Source of the DNA: Delphinus delphis
Taxonomy: Eukaryota > Chordata > Mammalia > Artiodactyla > Delphinidae
NCBI RefSeq assembly: GCF_949987515.2
Contig: NC_082684.1
Coordinates: forward strand, 120,446,080 to 120,510,079
Direction: 5' to 3'
DNA: 64,000 nt
The translations under genes and the position numbers were made by a program. Shown here in pieces: positions 32,612-43,410 of this stretch (within the stretch, counting starts at the first letter, position 1; each line of letters begins with the position of its first letter). The notes beneath the pieces were generated by a model, which was not told where the DNA came from, ran no database searches, and saw only the letters and a list, made by a program, of their open reading frames with translations.

Positions 32612-33225
32612 CTGCACTCCTGCTTTCCAGGAATTGTAGGTACAAAACAAATGAGCCACAATCTCCCACCTCAATAGGAAAACAACTAGCATAGTAATAA
32701 TAATAATATCAGCAACAGCAGCAGCAATACCAATCAGCATAGCGGTGTGATAGATGCACTGACATATGTGGAGGGATGCCTGCTGGAGACACAGATAACG
32801 GTAAATACTGACTAAATGCTGAGGAGCTGTCCAAGCCTCCTCCCCCTCTAAGGAGCCTGTGCTTCCCAAGGTGGGCTAAGGCTGTCTGTCCACATGCCGG
32901 GACCTACCCAACCTCCTTGAGGGAGGATTATGGGGTGTTGAGCGAGCCCCCCCAGGACCTGTTATGGCCAGACCACTCAGCCAAAGTGGGGTCCAGGCCA
33001 GCCCCCCACCTGCCTGCCCTGTGACCCCACATTCCTAGGCTGCCAAGTCTCTGCTCGTACAAGATGAACAAACCCAGGAACCCCCAAAGTGTGACCTTGC
33101 CTGCAGAGGATCCTGGCTGAAGCTGCATTTGCGACTTTGGCTTCCTTTCAGAAGAGTTGGAAAATGTGCTCTCAGAGCCTGGCCATGGTCCCAGCTCTTC
33201 TGTCCTGGAGCTGTGTGGCTGCTCA
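32612..33225. other. Mostly unique; small ATA/CAG-rich patch
   Basis: Near 32693-32737 a short AATAAT run is followed by CAGCAG units. Otherwise I see no repeat or exon. Confidence 0.4.
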
Positions 33226-33264
33226 GAGCTTTGGAGGCCCTGTCTGTAACACGCAGACCCATTC

Positions 33265-33362
33265 ATCTTGCAGAGTTGTATGAGGATTGGAGACAATGTG
33301 AATAAAGGCTTAGCTGGGGTCTGGCATACAGCTGGTGCCTAATAAATGTTACACATGGTTAC
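33265..33362 (+). mobile_element. MIR SINE 3' part
   Basis: 'agttgtatgaggattggagacaatgtgaataaaggcttagc', 'tctggcatacagctggtgcctaataaatgtta' follow the 3' half of MIR in sense. Confidence 0.7.
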
Positions 33363-33945
33363 AAGGTGAGGAGGGTTCCCTTCCCACTCTCACAAACTCT
33401 AATGCTATAAACTAGAGATTTCAGGCACACAGCATTATTCCTATAAGTTCACAAGCCTGAACAAAACCATCCTGTGCATGGGCTCTGGTTTGTACTCAAA
33501 GGGAAAGGGCAACAGGCCATAAATCAAAACACTTTGACCTGTCTGGGGAATCTGCTCCCCCGCACACTTCACCTGAGTCTTTGGAGAATTTTCACCACAT
33601 ATGTCAACATGCCGGTCAGCCAGGAGGTCTGAGGCCTCCAGGGAACTACATTTTACAAGCATGCACAGGGCCACAGAGCCTGGATTCATGGCAGGTGGTC
33701 AACAGGGCGTTGCATACCTGAAAGTGAGCTGGTTGGCTGCATTTCACTGCTGGTTATGAAAAAGTTCAAGACCAGATCAATTAGTTATAAACGCAGCTTT
33801 AGAACTGAGTGGGCCATGGGTTTACAAAACTATTTCTCCCCCACAGGAACATATCCTACAGGCAATATTTGCCTGAGTGTTCAAGAGAGATGAAGCAACA
33901 AAGATTTCTGGAACACGAGGTGTTGAGGTATGTTTGAGGGAGAGA
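33363..33945. other. No feature recognised
   Basis: This is unique sequence. The 82-codon minus frame at 33441-33689 has no known motif. Confidence 0.35.
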
Positions 33946-33949
33946 CAGA

Positions 33950-35090
33950 TAAGTCATTCAAACAACATTTATTTATTTAGTGCCTATTCTTCAGGTACTC
34001 TGCTAGTCAGTGAATAAGACAAGGTGGTCCCTGCCTTCATGGGCCTGGTATTCAAGTTGAGGAGCAGATAAGGAAATAGTCAAACAAAATGATTACAAGT
34101 GTTCAAGTGATGTGAAGAAAATAAAGGACTGAGATAATAATAACAATGGATGATCAGAGGCCTCCTTGATAGCATGACATTTAAACTGAGATCAGAAGGA
34201 TGGAGAATGAGCCAGTCATGGGGAGAGTGCAAGGAAAAACATTACAGACAGGGAGTAGTATGTGCAAATGCCCTGGGGCAGGAAAGACGTTGCCATGCTC
34301 AACCCCCTGAAAGACTGAAGCAAAATCAGAGAGTTAGGAACGGAATGACATGGACCACATAAGCCATAATAGAGAGCATGAATTTTATTTTTTTAGTTAA
34401 ATGAAGAGCTATTGGAAATTGCCCCAGAGGAGCTATGTGCTTAAGAAATACCACTCTTCTGTTGCTGCATGGAGAACAGACTAGAAGAAACTAAAAGTGG
34501 AGGCAGAGAGATCTATTAGCAGGCCTTGGAGCAATCCAGGTGAAAACTGATGATTACTTGAATGAGAGTAATGGTAGTAGGATAGGGAAAAGTGGGGAGA
34601 ATTCAAAATATATTTTGGATATCGAACCTGTTGCAACTTGCTGCTAGGTTGGATTTCAGGTTGGAAGGAAAGAAGCAGAATCAAGGGTATCTCATGTATT
34701 CCTGGCTTTAAAATGCTGGTACCAGATGCTGATATTAGTACACTGATTGAGGGTGGGTGGATATATTAAAAAGGGAAATCAGGAGTTCTGTGTTGGACCT
34801 ATGATGTTTGAGATGCCTGTGGAACAACCAAATACAAGTGATCTAAGGGCATTAGGAACTCAGAGGAGAGATCTGACCTAGAGATAGAAATGCGAGGCCA
34901 TCAATTCACAGATGAAATCACCTAGGTGGAGCAGGACCCCTCAGACTTAGAAGCTTGGAGGAGGAGGAAGAGTAAGCTGAGAAGACACAGAAGGGGCACA
35001 GGAGGAGGAGGAGGAAACCTAGGAGAAAGTGGGGCTGTGGAAAGCAAGAGAGAAGTGTTTTAAGAAGAAGGAGGTCAACATGTCATCTGC
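33950..35090 (-). mobile_element. L2 LINE, ORF2 and 3' region remnant
   Basis: Read antisense, the order is L2: 'aacatttatttatttagtgcctattc' (3' end), 'ggtccctgccttcatgggcctgg', 'gtatgtgcaaatgccctggggcaggaaagac', 'tattagcaggccttggagcaatccaggtg', 'gatgtttgagatgcctgtgg' and 'gatctgacctagagatagaaatg'. The minus-strand frame at 34481-34684 keeps a piece of the reverse-transcriptase C-terminal side (LSYYHYSHSSNHQFSPGLLQG). At over 1.1 kb it is the longest L2 fossil here, but it is full of stops. Confidence 0.75.
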
Positions 35091-35269
35091 TGAAAAGTTA
35101 GATGAGCACCAAGACCTGCCTGGGGATGGCTGGGGAAGCCACTGGGGACTGACCAGAGCAGATCCATTGTGGCTGTAGGACAGGAGGCAGTGGGTGTGGA
35201 ACGAAAAATGAAGGAGAGATGAGAAAGTGGAAATAGCAGGTGGGGTTACACATGTCATGTTTGCTGGCT

Positions 35270-35890
35270 TCCCCACAGCTTGAGAACACTCTGACTCTGT
35301 TTGGGGGCCCTTCCCACCCTGAGAGTCCTGTGTCCCTGAATATAATGGAGAAAACTCTCTTCCTGGTCTCCTTTGAAACCAGGGCTCAGGCATGTGACCT
35401 GGGATCCTCCAATCAGATTCAACCTCATGAGACATCAAAATCCCTTCCCAGACTCCTTTGCAGCCAAGGCACAAGCATGTGATCTGGCTCCACCAATCAG
35501 ATTCAATCTCATGAGATGTCAACTTCTTTTTTTTTTTTCCCCAACTTCTTTTGCAGCCAGGGCTTAGGCATATGACCTGACCCCACCAATCAGATTTGCC
35601 TCATAAGGCATCTATCCAGGGGGAAGCTTCAGAGGGTAGGAGTGGTCGAGCTCCAAGCACTAGAGGGATACTGGTGGTGGCAGCAGTGCAATGGCAGTGA
35701 GGTCAAGCTCCAGGCAACAGACCCACTGTAGCATCTGGTGCTCCATGGGGCAATGGCAGTGGTTTCCACTCTGGCTAGTCCTGTGATGTTATAGTGCGGG
35801 AAGTTGATCCTTGGGACTTAGTTTCCAGCTTGCTACTTCAGCCTTCCCCAAAATTCCTTTTAATAAATTCGTCTTTTGTTTACTCTTCTT
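35270..35890 (+). mobile_element. Possible LTR (ERVL/MaLR-like) with internal triplication
   Basis: The 'tttgcagccagggctcaggcatgtgacctg...ccaatcagattcaacctcatgag' module resembles an LTR segment (ttgcagctaggtgtggccatgtgac...ccaatgagatgtgag). A possible polyadenylation signal follows at 'ttttaataaattcgtc' near 35860. The family is not certain. The module is present three times. Confidence 0.4.
35357..35612. repeat. Three tandem copies of an ~85-90 bp unit
   Basis: The units run approximately 35357-35438, 35439-35522 and 35523-35612. Each has a pyrimidine start, TTTG(C/A)AGCCA or similar, a CA(T/A)GTGA(C/T)CTG-like block and CCAATCAGATT (35409-35419, 35493-35503, 35586-35596). The third carries an inserted T run. 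Spacing between the CCAAT motifs is 84 and 93 bases. Confidence 0.85.
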
Positions 35891-35899
35891 GACACAACT

Positions 35900-36500
35900 T
35901 CTGTTGCACAAATGAAGAACTGTGCCTGATTTAGTACGACAGAAAAAACAGAAAGAGCAGAACAGGAAACAAGGAAGAACCTGAGTGCCCTGAAACCCCT
36001 GGATGCTGGACCAGCCCAGGACTACCTCAGACTTCCTGTTGTATGAGACCAATAACTCCCTCCCCATTATTCAGATTTTCTTGCAGCCAAGTGCACTCCT
36101 AACTGAGCCAAAATCTAGTGGCTGGCAGGGGAGCACTGCAGGAATGGGCTGAGGGAGGAGGAAGGGGCAGATAATGAGAACCTCAACTTTGCAGGACAGC
36201 CATGCAGTGGCAAAACATTTGGCCAAATGGTCCCCTGCTGCATGGTGGGATACAGATCATACACTAACTGAGGCTGTAGAGTTGGGGAAATGTTAGGAAA
36301 AATCCAGAGCAGAGCTGTTATTGGCTACTTTGGGCAATGTTCTACAAGAGAGGAATGGATTGAGACCAGAGACAGCCAGATGTCAGGCAGTGATAGGAGG
36401 GAATGTGATGGTTCTGAGTGAAGCTCCCTCTCTCAGTGGCCTGCAAGCTGAATAGCTGAATGGAGTGAAATTTCCAGAAAGTTCCAGAAAAGTCTTGCAG
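35900..36500. other. No feature recognised
   Basis: This is unique sequence with a 92-codon minus frame (35789-36067) lacking a domain. Confidence 0.4.
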
Positions 36501-36506
36501 GATTTT

Positions 36507-36548
<42 letters not shown>
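36507..36548. repeat. (CA)n microsatellite
   Basis: There are about 21 uninterrupted CA units. Confidence 0.95.
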
Positions 36549-36550
<2 letters not shown>

Positions 36551-38035
36551 TTTCTTTACCCCAGACTGAAATTCTTGCTTGCAAATGACAGCCATAGTAG
36601 GAGATAAAATTGGGACACAAGGTCTTTCTCCAGAATCTTCTCTTAAGAATTCCATCTAACAGAGATGCCTCCAGGAAAGAGTGTATGAAGGGGCATCTCC
36701 CGCGAGGCCATTGTTTTGAATACAGTAACAAATCCGTTAGGATGAGGGCAAGTAGGTAAATCACTGGAACTGTTGTGTAAGACAGGCTAGGGGAGATCTC
36801 TGGCTACGGTTCCTTTCAAACGGAACGAGCCCCCCCCACACACACACAAAAGACCAAAAGCCTACCAAGTTTTTGAGTAAAATTATTACCTGAAATAATT
36901 CAATGGGTGACTGCCAATCCCCGGCCCTTAGGACCCCAAATTCACTCCAACCGGAAGTTGTGTGGCCCCAGGGATGGCATGCCCCCTACAGCCTGCTTCA
37001 TGTGTGGCCATGGAGAGTAATGGACAGGGAGGACCCCTGCAGAGAGCAGAACCAAGTCCACAGGGGACAATGGCTACCGCAGTTGCTCCCAGGAACAGAG
37101 CAGGGAGCCAGATGGCCACCCAATGAACAGGGTGTCCTCATAGGGCAGGACCTTTGCTGCATGTACCAGTGACTGCTGCCTATGTTGGAGCAGATAACTT
37201 GTCTTATAGTTTAAAGGTCTTAGGACCACAAGGAGCGTTATGGAGAAGACTGGCCTAGATGTAGAGATATGAGACTTCTGCTGTCTGCTGTGGGAGACAG
37301 TGACATTTCCTGCGTGTGGGGGAAGGGTGGGATGAGTGCTGAACAGCAGAGAGACAGACTGTGCACAGTTACTGCCTGCTGCCTCTTCAGTATCCACCCC
37401 TCCTTTCTTCTTTACTAACAGAGGCCTGGTTTGGGAGGGGGTATATAAGTGCCCTTCTAAAATGCTCATTTTCTCAGTCACGTGGGAACAGTGCCATCAG
37501 TGATATTCATTCTCCCAATCTATTTAAGTGGAGTCAAAAAATAAAACTGAAATCTAAATCAGCATTAAATTTTTATGGTATTAATAAATATTTCAGTCTT
37601 GCTTTGGCCAGTTGGCTGACTTTCCAATAGAATAGGGAGGTCAAGAAGAGTATGCTCTCAGACGGGCCTTGTTGGGATTCAGAGGTGAATATGGAAGGAG
37701 AATCTGATGACTGAATGGGGGCATGTGCCCCAGGCTTACAGACTGGCTAGTCCCCATGGGCCATCCGGTGGAAGGATGGAACAGAGAGCAGGACATCAGG
37801 CAGCTAAACCACAGATCCTTCTGGTTGTCAGGAAAGTGTTGGGAAAGCGTGATTTTCTCCCATAGTTTCACAACTTCTTAGAGGCCATCCACAGAGCGTA
37901 GCCTTGTGTGGTGAAGCCTTACATTGCATACATTTGTCTCTTCCTTGAGCTCCGTGTGGCAGGATGCATAGACTCATCACCGAGTATAGATGCTGCCCCT
38001 GCGCCCAGGACATTTAGGGGACCTTTGGAGACCAT
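36549..38035. other. Unique sequence; short C/CA tract at 36831-36848
   Basis: A C8(AC)n tract occurs at 36831-36848. Overlapping frames (36903-37172 +, 37074-37481 -) have no known domain. No splice-framed exon was recognised. Confidence 0.4.
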
Positions 38036-38037
38036 AT

Positions 38038-38050
38038 AAAAAGGAAGAGA
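38038..38050. repeat. Left target-site duplication of SINE 38051-38352
   Basis: AAAAAGGAAGAGA here corresponds to AAAAAGGAAAAGA at 38353-38365, with one difference. Confidence 0.7.
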
Positions 38051-38352
38051 GGGCTTCCCTGGTGGCGCAGTGGTTGAGAATCTGCCTGCCAATGCAGGGG
38101 ACACGGGTTCGAGCCCTGGTCTGGGAAGATCCCACATGCCGCGGAGCAACTGGGCCCGTGAGCCACAACGACTGAGCCTGCACATCTGGAGCCTGTGCTC
38201 CACAACAAGAGAGGCCACCATAGTGAGAGGCCCGCGCACCGCGATGAAGAGTGGCCCCCGCTCACCGCAACTAGAGAAAGCCCTCGCACAGAAACGAAGA
38301 CCCAACACAGCCAAAACTAAATAAATAAATAAATAAATTTATAAAAAAAAAA
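38051..38352 (+). mobile_element. CHR-type SINE, long form, intact Pol III boxes
   Basis: The copy is sense and complete from GGGCTTCCCTGG to a tail with (aaat)n and an A run. The tRNA-related head is followed by the 'cacaacgactgagcctgc' and 'ctcaccgcaactagagaaag' modules and 'cccaacacagccaaaac'. Many CpGs survive, so it is younger than the long copy at 11872. Minus frames 37919-38314 and 38014-38289 are translations of this SINE. Confidence 0.95.
38063..38116 (+). promoter_or_regulatory. Internal RNA polymerase III promoter of the SINE
   Basis: Box A TGGCGCAGTGG is at 38063-38073 and box B GGTTCGAGCCC at 38106-38116. Their spacing is as in tRNA genes, and box B fits the GGTTCGANNCC consensus. 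Whether the copy is transcribed is unknown. Confidence 0.6.
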
Positions 38353-38384
38353 AAAAAGGAAAAGAACTTGGCCAGGAGCCCACA

Positions 38385-38610
38385 TTTCCTAGGTATCTAC
38401 CAAGGCTATGGTGCTGTACACATACAGAGATGTGATCTCATTTTAATCCTCACAGCCCCCCTGTGAAGTAGGGATTATACCCTCATTTTACAGGTAAAGT
38501 AACTGAGGATAAGAGAAATTGAGTAATTAGCCAAAGTTACCTAGTTGGAAGCCACGGTGCTGGAGTGCAGCCCAGGTCAGTGCTTGGAGTTGTAGCTCTG
38601 CCCCCAGATC
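38385..38610 (-). mobile_element. MIR SINE
   Basis: The antisense MIR order is clear: 'tgatctcattttaatcctcacagc', 'tgtgaagtagggattata', 'ctcattttacaggtaaagtaactgaggataagag', 'tgagtaattagccaaagttacctagttgg' and 'ggtgctggagtgcagcccaggtcag'. Confidence 0.85.
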
Positions 38611-38659
38611 CAGCTGCTGGCAGTTTCCTTAGGTGTGTGAGCATTTGTTATCTTGCAAC

Positions 38660-38930
38660 ACTGAAGAGCCATACAGTGCAGTGAGTAAACTCACAGGCTC
38701 CACAGCCAGACAGCCTTGGTTTGATTCCCAATTCCCCTACTCACTAGCTGTGTGACCCGGGGCAAGTTTCCTAAACTCTCTGTGCTTCAGTTTCTGCATC
38801 TGTAAAATGGGAATAATGAGAGCAGCATCTACCACATAGTTAGACCATGTAAAACCCTTAGAATAGTAGCTGGCACATGAGAAGCCCCGAGTAAGTATCA
38901 GCTATCATTATTTTATTGTTGCTGATGATG
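38660..38930 (+). mobile_element. MIR SINE, near full length
   Basis: This is the best MIR in the window: 'acagtgcagtgagtaaactcacaggctcc', 'ccagacagccttggtttgattccc', 'ctcactagctgtgtgacc', 'gggcaagtttcctaaactctctgtgcttcagtttctgcatctgtaaaatggg', 'agaatagtagctggcacatgag' and 'cattattttattgttg'. It faces away from the antisense MIR just upstream. Confidence 0.92.
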
Positions 38931-39985
38931 ACACTGGCATGGGTGAAGGAGCCTGTGAAACTACATGGCTGAAGTAGTAGTGGGGGAAGGAGTCCCGAAC
39001 TCCACCGATGCTGAAAGCCCCAAAAGTCCACTTCAGCAGTGGCAGGCGTGGAGGATGGGCTCCAACTCCCTGGCACTGCCCCCACCAAGAAGTGGTTTTG
39101 GTTTTGTCTGTTTGGTCTGAGTGTTCAGACTCAGGTCTCCTTGGATTTCTGTCCCCACAGAGCCTCCCACCCTACTGTCCGAATAAACATGCCCATGGTC
39201 ATGTCCTGGGCAGGCCCCTTCCAAGGACTTGGCCTCCCTCAGGGGTAGTCAGAAGAGCGGGCTTGCATTCCCAACAGGCACCTGTGGAAAGGTCAGACAC
39301 TTCTGCTGGAGGATGCATGCAAGTCTGTGGCCCAGCCAATGTGGGGACACTTGCCCATCATTTCTGAGCCATGGGTCCTTGTCTGTCCCTGGGAAGGCCC
39401 AGCGACCAGAGAGAAAAGCTTTGGCTGGAGGGCAGGGGCATCCCTGCACCACTTATCTGCTCTCTGGGCATTAATGCTGCCTGGACCCTTCTACTGGTTC
39501 CCAGGGAGCCCTACTCTGCCTGAACTGAGCCCAGCACAGCTCTAACCCTCAGGGCCCAGCCACCCTACCTGAGCCACTGGCCTGAGGACCCAGACTCTCT
39601 CAGGGTACTCTGGGTCTGGCCAAAATCACCCAGGCCTTTACCTTCTTGAGAGGGCAACGCAAGAGCACTGGGTAAGCAAGTCTGCCTGACCCTGTTTGTC
39701 AATCCCCTCAGATGTGTCACTCCCCACCTAAAGTGCGAGCTTTGAAAGGGTGAGAATGGAGTCTCTACAAACAGAGCCTGTCACCCCTCACCAGGTTCCC
39801 CAGACTGGAACCCTACACAGCAGGCACTTAAACTGGCAGCAAACAGTCCCCAAATACCCTTATCAGTCCAGATAGCCATAAAGCTTCCTGAGTGCTGCAA
39901 CCTGATCTCACAAAAATAGAGCTGCTGATTGGAACCTTACGGAAACACTAAAGCCAGAGTCCTTCAAGGTACTGGAGGAACATTC
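38931..39985. other. GC-rich unique sequence, no gene recognised
   Basis: Frames of 63-119 codons are open on both strands and overlap (for example 39008-39367 +). None contains a known motif. Confidence 0.4.
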
Positions 39986-39989
39986 TGGT

Positions 39990-40195
39990 GAGCTTTTCCT
40001 GCCCCATTTTACCTTTGAAAAATTGCAAGAAATTTATTTTCGGTTTTACAACATCTTTGAAAAGAAACCTACCACTATCTTTAAAAAGCAATAAAAATAT
40101 CCATCCCCTTTTACCCAGAAATCTCATTTCTGAGAATGTAGCTTAAGGAAATAATTGAAAGGAAGAAAAGAGAAATAATGGTCAAAGCTTCCCAC
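39990..40195 (+). mobile_element. Possible ancient L1M fragment
   Basis: 'ttttacccagaaatctcatttctgagaatgtagcttaaggaaataattgaaagg' resembles a sense L1M 3' segment (acccagcaattccacttctaggaatttatc..aaggaaataat). It is diverged. Confidence 0.5.
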
Positions 40196-41135
40196 TACAG
40201 GTTTGACTAAAACATCTAAGCTGACTCTGGAAATGGCCTCATGTCTGTCCAACACCAGAAGGATGGCTATGTTCGTGCACGTCTATCAACTCAATGGTGT
40301 CCTGTACGGCTGTTTAAAATTATGTCTGTTTCACAAGGACAAACATATAAGTGACAAAGGAATAGTAAGTTCACCAACTGACATGTGCCTGCATGTGACC
40401 CAGAAGGAAGTGTGTGGGGGGCATTGAGATTGTGGATGACCCCCCCTTCCTCCTTCCTTCCTTCCTTTCTTCTTTTCTTTCACACTTTCTTTCTTCCTTT
40501 AACTGAGGCCATGGGGTTTACTCTTCAAGACACAAGGATGAGAGCCCCCAGGAGAGAGGAAGAAGTGCCCTCAGACTGCTTCCCAGCTTTCCCTGTTGAA
40601 TCCAAATATTTGTTCTTCCTCTCAGGCCCTGTGGAATCCAAATAGCAACAAAATAGCATCATTATCACCATTGCCATTGTCATCAAAGGGAGAGTCACGC
40701 TAAACACCCTCCCTGATGAATCCACATTTCCCCCAAAGTCCCTGCCTTGACACTCCAGCTCCAGAGAGATCTGCCCTGGAAGGCACCAGGTGGCAGTCAC
40801 TTCATAGATGCGTCCTGGAGCCCTAATGTCCTGAGGACAAGTCATACGCAAGCATTCCAGCCAGTCCTGCTATGGGGAAGCACGTTAGGTAGAATAATAA
40901 AATTCCAGGCCTGAAGGAGGAGCTGATGGCAGTGTGTGAGGGTGGTTAGCAGGCTGGACCTGAGGGATCCTGGGCAACATCAGAGCCCAGGTGTCTTTGG
41001 GCTCACTCTGGCCTTGGGAGGCCAAACTTGTGTGGGCAAATCCTTAAGAGGAGCAGACTAGGCTGGAACCTGGGCACCAGGTTACCAAAGCATCTGAAGC
41101 ACTGTCTGCTCCCATGTATAGCAGGGATGGAGACC
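40196..41135. other. Unique sequence with a CTTCC tract
   Basis: A pyrimidine tract of C run, CTTCC and CTTT units lies at 40440-40500. The 40203-40645 frames have no known domain, and the 108-codon minus frame 40525-40851 is likewise unrecognised. Confidence 0.4.
40440..40500. repeat. CTTCC/CTTT low-complexity tract
   Basis: Pyrimidine-only units include (CCTT)n near 40450-40470. Confidence 0.8.
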
Positions 41136-41139
41136 TCAG

Positions 41140-41970
41140 CCTAAGAAGGCTTCTCAAGCAAGAAACAAAAAAGTACCAACCATATGGGAAAAATTGATTC
41201 ATTAGACCTTTATGTTGCATTATGAATCATTATCAAAAGACATAATGAGGAAAGTAAAGACAAGTCACACACGGACAGTATTCGCAACATTTGTAACCAA
41301 CAAAGAGTTATTATTCAAAGTATGAAAGAACGCTTCCAATCTGACATGGGAAAGATAAGCAGTCCAATGGAAAAATGAGCGAAAGACACACAGAGGCATT
41401 TGTAAACAAGGAATCTCAAATTGTAAAGAAAGGAAATGTTGCTTAACCTCAAAGGCACAAGAAAGCCAAGGCAAAAATGTGTAGCCATGGGAACCCTTTG
41501 CTTATGCGAGTGTGATTCAGCACAACCGCTCTGGGAGCATCTAATGAGGGATCTGGCAGCACTTAATGAGGGGATATGTACCTGCCCTATAACAGAGCAA
41601 ATCCACTGTTTGTTAGGTGTAAGTCAGAGAGGAAACTCGTGCACAGGCAGTCTAGGGGCCAGGCAATAGTCACACCCCATCCTCCAAAACACAGAACCCT
41701 GACAACAGTGCAAATAACCCTCAAAAGTAGACTACTTACTATTTAAATATGGTCTATTCATTTATTAACCACATAAATCTCAAAATCATTGTTTTGAGCA
41801 AAAATTGGGAGAGTCACAGAATTTAAAAATATCTTTGATCTTATTTCTAGAAAGTACAAAAATAAGGAAAACTATCAAATACATTAATTTGAGATGCACA
41901 CATACAAAGGTGCTAATGTTACTGAACCAAGCTCAGGTCTGCTCACTTGTGTGCGGTAAAGATAATCTAT
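41140..41970 (+). mobile_element. Ancient L1M LINE (part 1)
   Basis: The sense L1 ORF2 C-terminal layout is still visible: 'caacatttgtaaccaacaaagagttattattcaaagtat', 'gcagtccaatggaaaaatgagcgaaagac', 'caatttgtaaagaaaggaaatg'-like and 'aaatccactgtttgttaggtgtaagtc'. The L1 continues after the solo LTR that ends at 42539. No frame survives. Confidence 0.6.
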
Positions 41971-42539
41971 TGACACCTGGCTGTAGCGAAGGAAAAGCAC
42001 AGTGTTTATTGCAGGCACCAAGGAAGGAGTCCAGGCAGCTAGTGCTCAAAAGGCCTGAACCCTTCAAAGGCTTTCAGGGAAAGGTTTCTAAAGACAGGCT
42101 GAGGGAGGGGGGTTGTGGGGTGTGTGATCAGCTCATGGACTTTCTCTTGATTGGTTGGTGGTGAGGTAATTGGGAGTCAACATCATCAACCTTCTGGTTC
42201 CAACCAGTCTGGGGTCTTCATGCTGTGGACAGCATACAGTTAAGTTCTTCCACCAGGTGGGGGTTTCAGTATCTGCAAAACAGCTCAAAGGACCTGGCTC
42301 CAAATATTCTCTATAGCCCTTGAGGAGGAACTAAAGTTTCTTGACTTTGTTTAATGGCTAAACTATCAAATATTATTACTTTGTCTTGTTTGACTGTTTT
42401 CATTTCTTCTGTATTTTCTCACTACTCTGATTAAATTTATTCTTTGACTAAAGTTTTTCTACAGACAAAAGGCAGGTGGAGGACACTGTTGGGGGGGGTT
42501 CTGTTCTGGGAAGGCCCCATAAGGTCCTGCTCGGTTACA
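41971..42539 (-). mobile_element. Solo LTR, ERV1-like endogenous retrovirus
   Basis: Read on the minus strand, the element begins TGTAACCGAGCAGG and ends ...GCCAGGTGTCA, so it has the TG...CA ends of an LTR. It is 569 bp long and has an inverted CCAAT box at about 42150-42154 and an AATAAA polyadenylation signal on the minus strand at 42005-42010, about 35 bases from the U5 end. The flanking bases CTAT (41967-41970) and CTAA (42540-42543) could be a 4-bp host duplication with one change. There is no gag, pol or env sequence beside it, so it is a solo LTR left by recombination. I recall similar LTRs in artiodactyls; the subfamily is not certain. Confidence 0.7.
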
Positions 42540-42835
42540 CTAAGAGCCTAAGACTTCATTTAACTACTGCTATCTATTTAAGATGTACCTAAAATGACAT
42601 TTGTACAATATGATTCATTGCTCTGTTGTTTGTAACAGCAAAAGATTGAAACAACTCGTGTCCATCAGTAGGGACTAGTTCAATAGATTAAGGTTCACCA
42701 ATTGTCACTGTGCAAAAAAACACCTAAAGCAGGCTGTCTGTATAACCAGATCACTGTGATATATTGCTAAATGGGAGAAATAAAGCCAAGGTGTAGAACA
42801 GGCTGTGGGCATGCTTTCCTTTTGTGTAGAAAATG
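42540..42835 (+). mobile_element. Ancient L1M LINE (part 2)
   Basis: 'attgctctgttgtttgtaacagcaaaagattgaaacaactcgtgtccatcagtagggactag', 'ctgtgatatattgctaaatgggag' and 'aaggtgtagaacaggctg' are a typical sense L1M 3' end. Confidence 0.75.
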
Positions 42836-43059
42836 AAAAAAAAATAAGAAAACATTTTTGTTTGTTTGTCTTTGCCTGCTCTTGCTCACAAAAACCAGAT
42901 GACCATCTGTCCCCATCCTAGTTTGTGCCTGCTGTCCTGGCATAATTTAATCACACCTTTCCCTGTTGGTAATGCCCTGGTTGGACCAAGAAGTTACCTG
43001 TGTCACCCTAATCCAAATTCGTTGCTTCTTTTTCCTGAGAACAAAGCTAGACTACATTT

Positions 43060-43410
43060 CTCAGTCTCTCCCACCATTAGGTTTGGCCATGAGAGTGAGT
43101 TCTAGGAAGTGGAATTTAAGTGGAATTGTCATGACTTTCAGGCCTGGCCTGTAAAACTGCCATGTGAGATCCTTTCCCTTCCAGCTAGCTGGGTGTCAAT
43201 GTCAAGGGCAACCTCAGAACCCTGAGCTGAAGCTAGAGCAGCCCCTGGCAGCCTGGATCCCTGAGTGACCATGTGGAGAACAGCTGCCCACCCTCCTCTC
43301 CCTGCCTCCTTTGCCTTGCTTTGGTGAGTAGAAAGAAACTTCCATGGGTTTTAGTCATTAGGCATTTGAGGGTTTATTTGTTACAGCAGTCACCCTAACT
43401 CAGGCAATTA
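43060..43410 (+). mobile_element. Possible MaLR/ERVL-type LTR remnant
   Basis: 'ttaggtttggccatgagagtgagttctaggaagtggaa', 'gctgaagctagagcagcccctggcagcctggatccctgagtgaccatgtgg' and an end 'cattaggcatttgagggtttatttgttacagcagtcaccctaac' follow the general layout of an LTR ending in 'ccactgagatttgggggttgtttgttacagca'. The family is uncertain. Confidence 0.45.

Noticed and set aside
32112..32639. 175-codon plus-strand frame
   Set aside because: It starts in a DNA transposon remnant and ends in the CATC repeat.
35357..35612. CRISPR or satellite array
   Set aside because: There are only three imperfect units without unique spacers; this is a local tandem repeat.
38063..38116. tRNA gene
   Set aside because: The A and B boxes belong to the tRNA-derived head of a CHR-SINE; the remainder does not fold as a functional tRNA gene and is followed by the SINE body.
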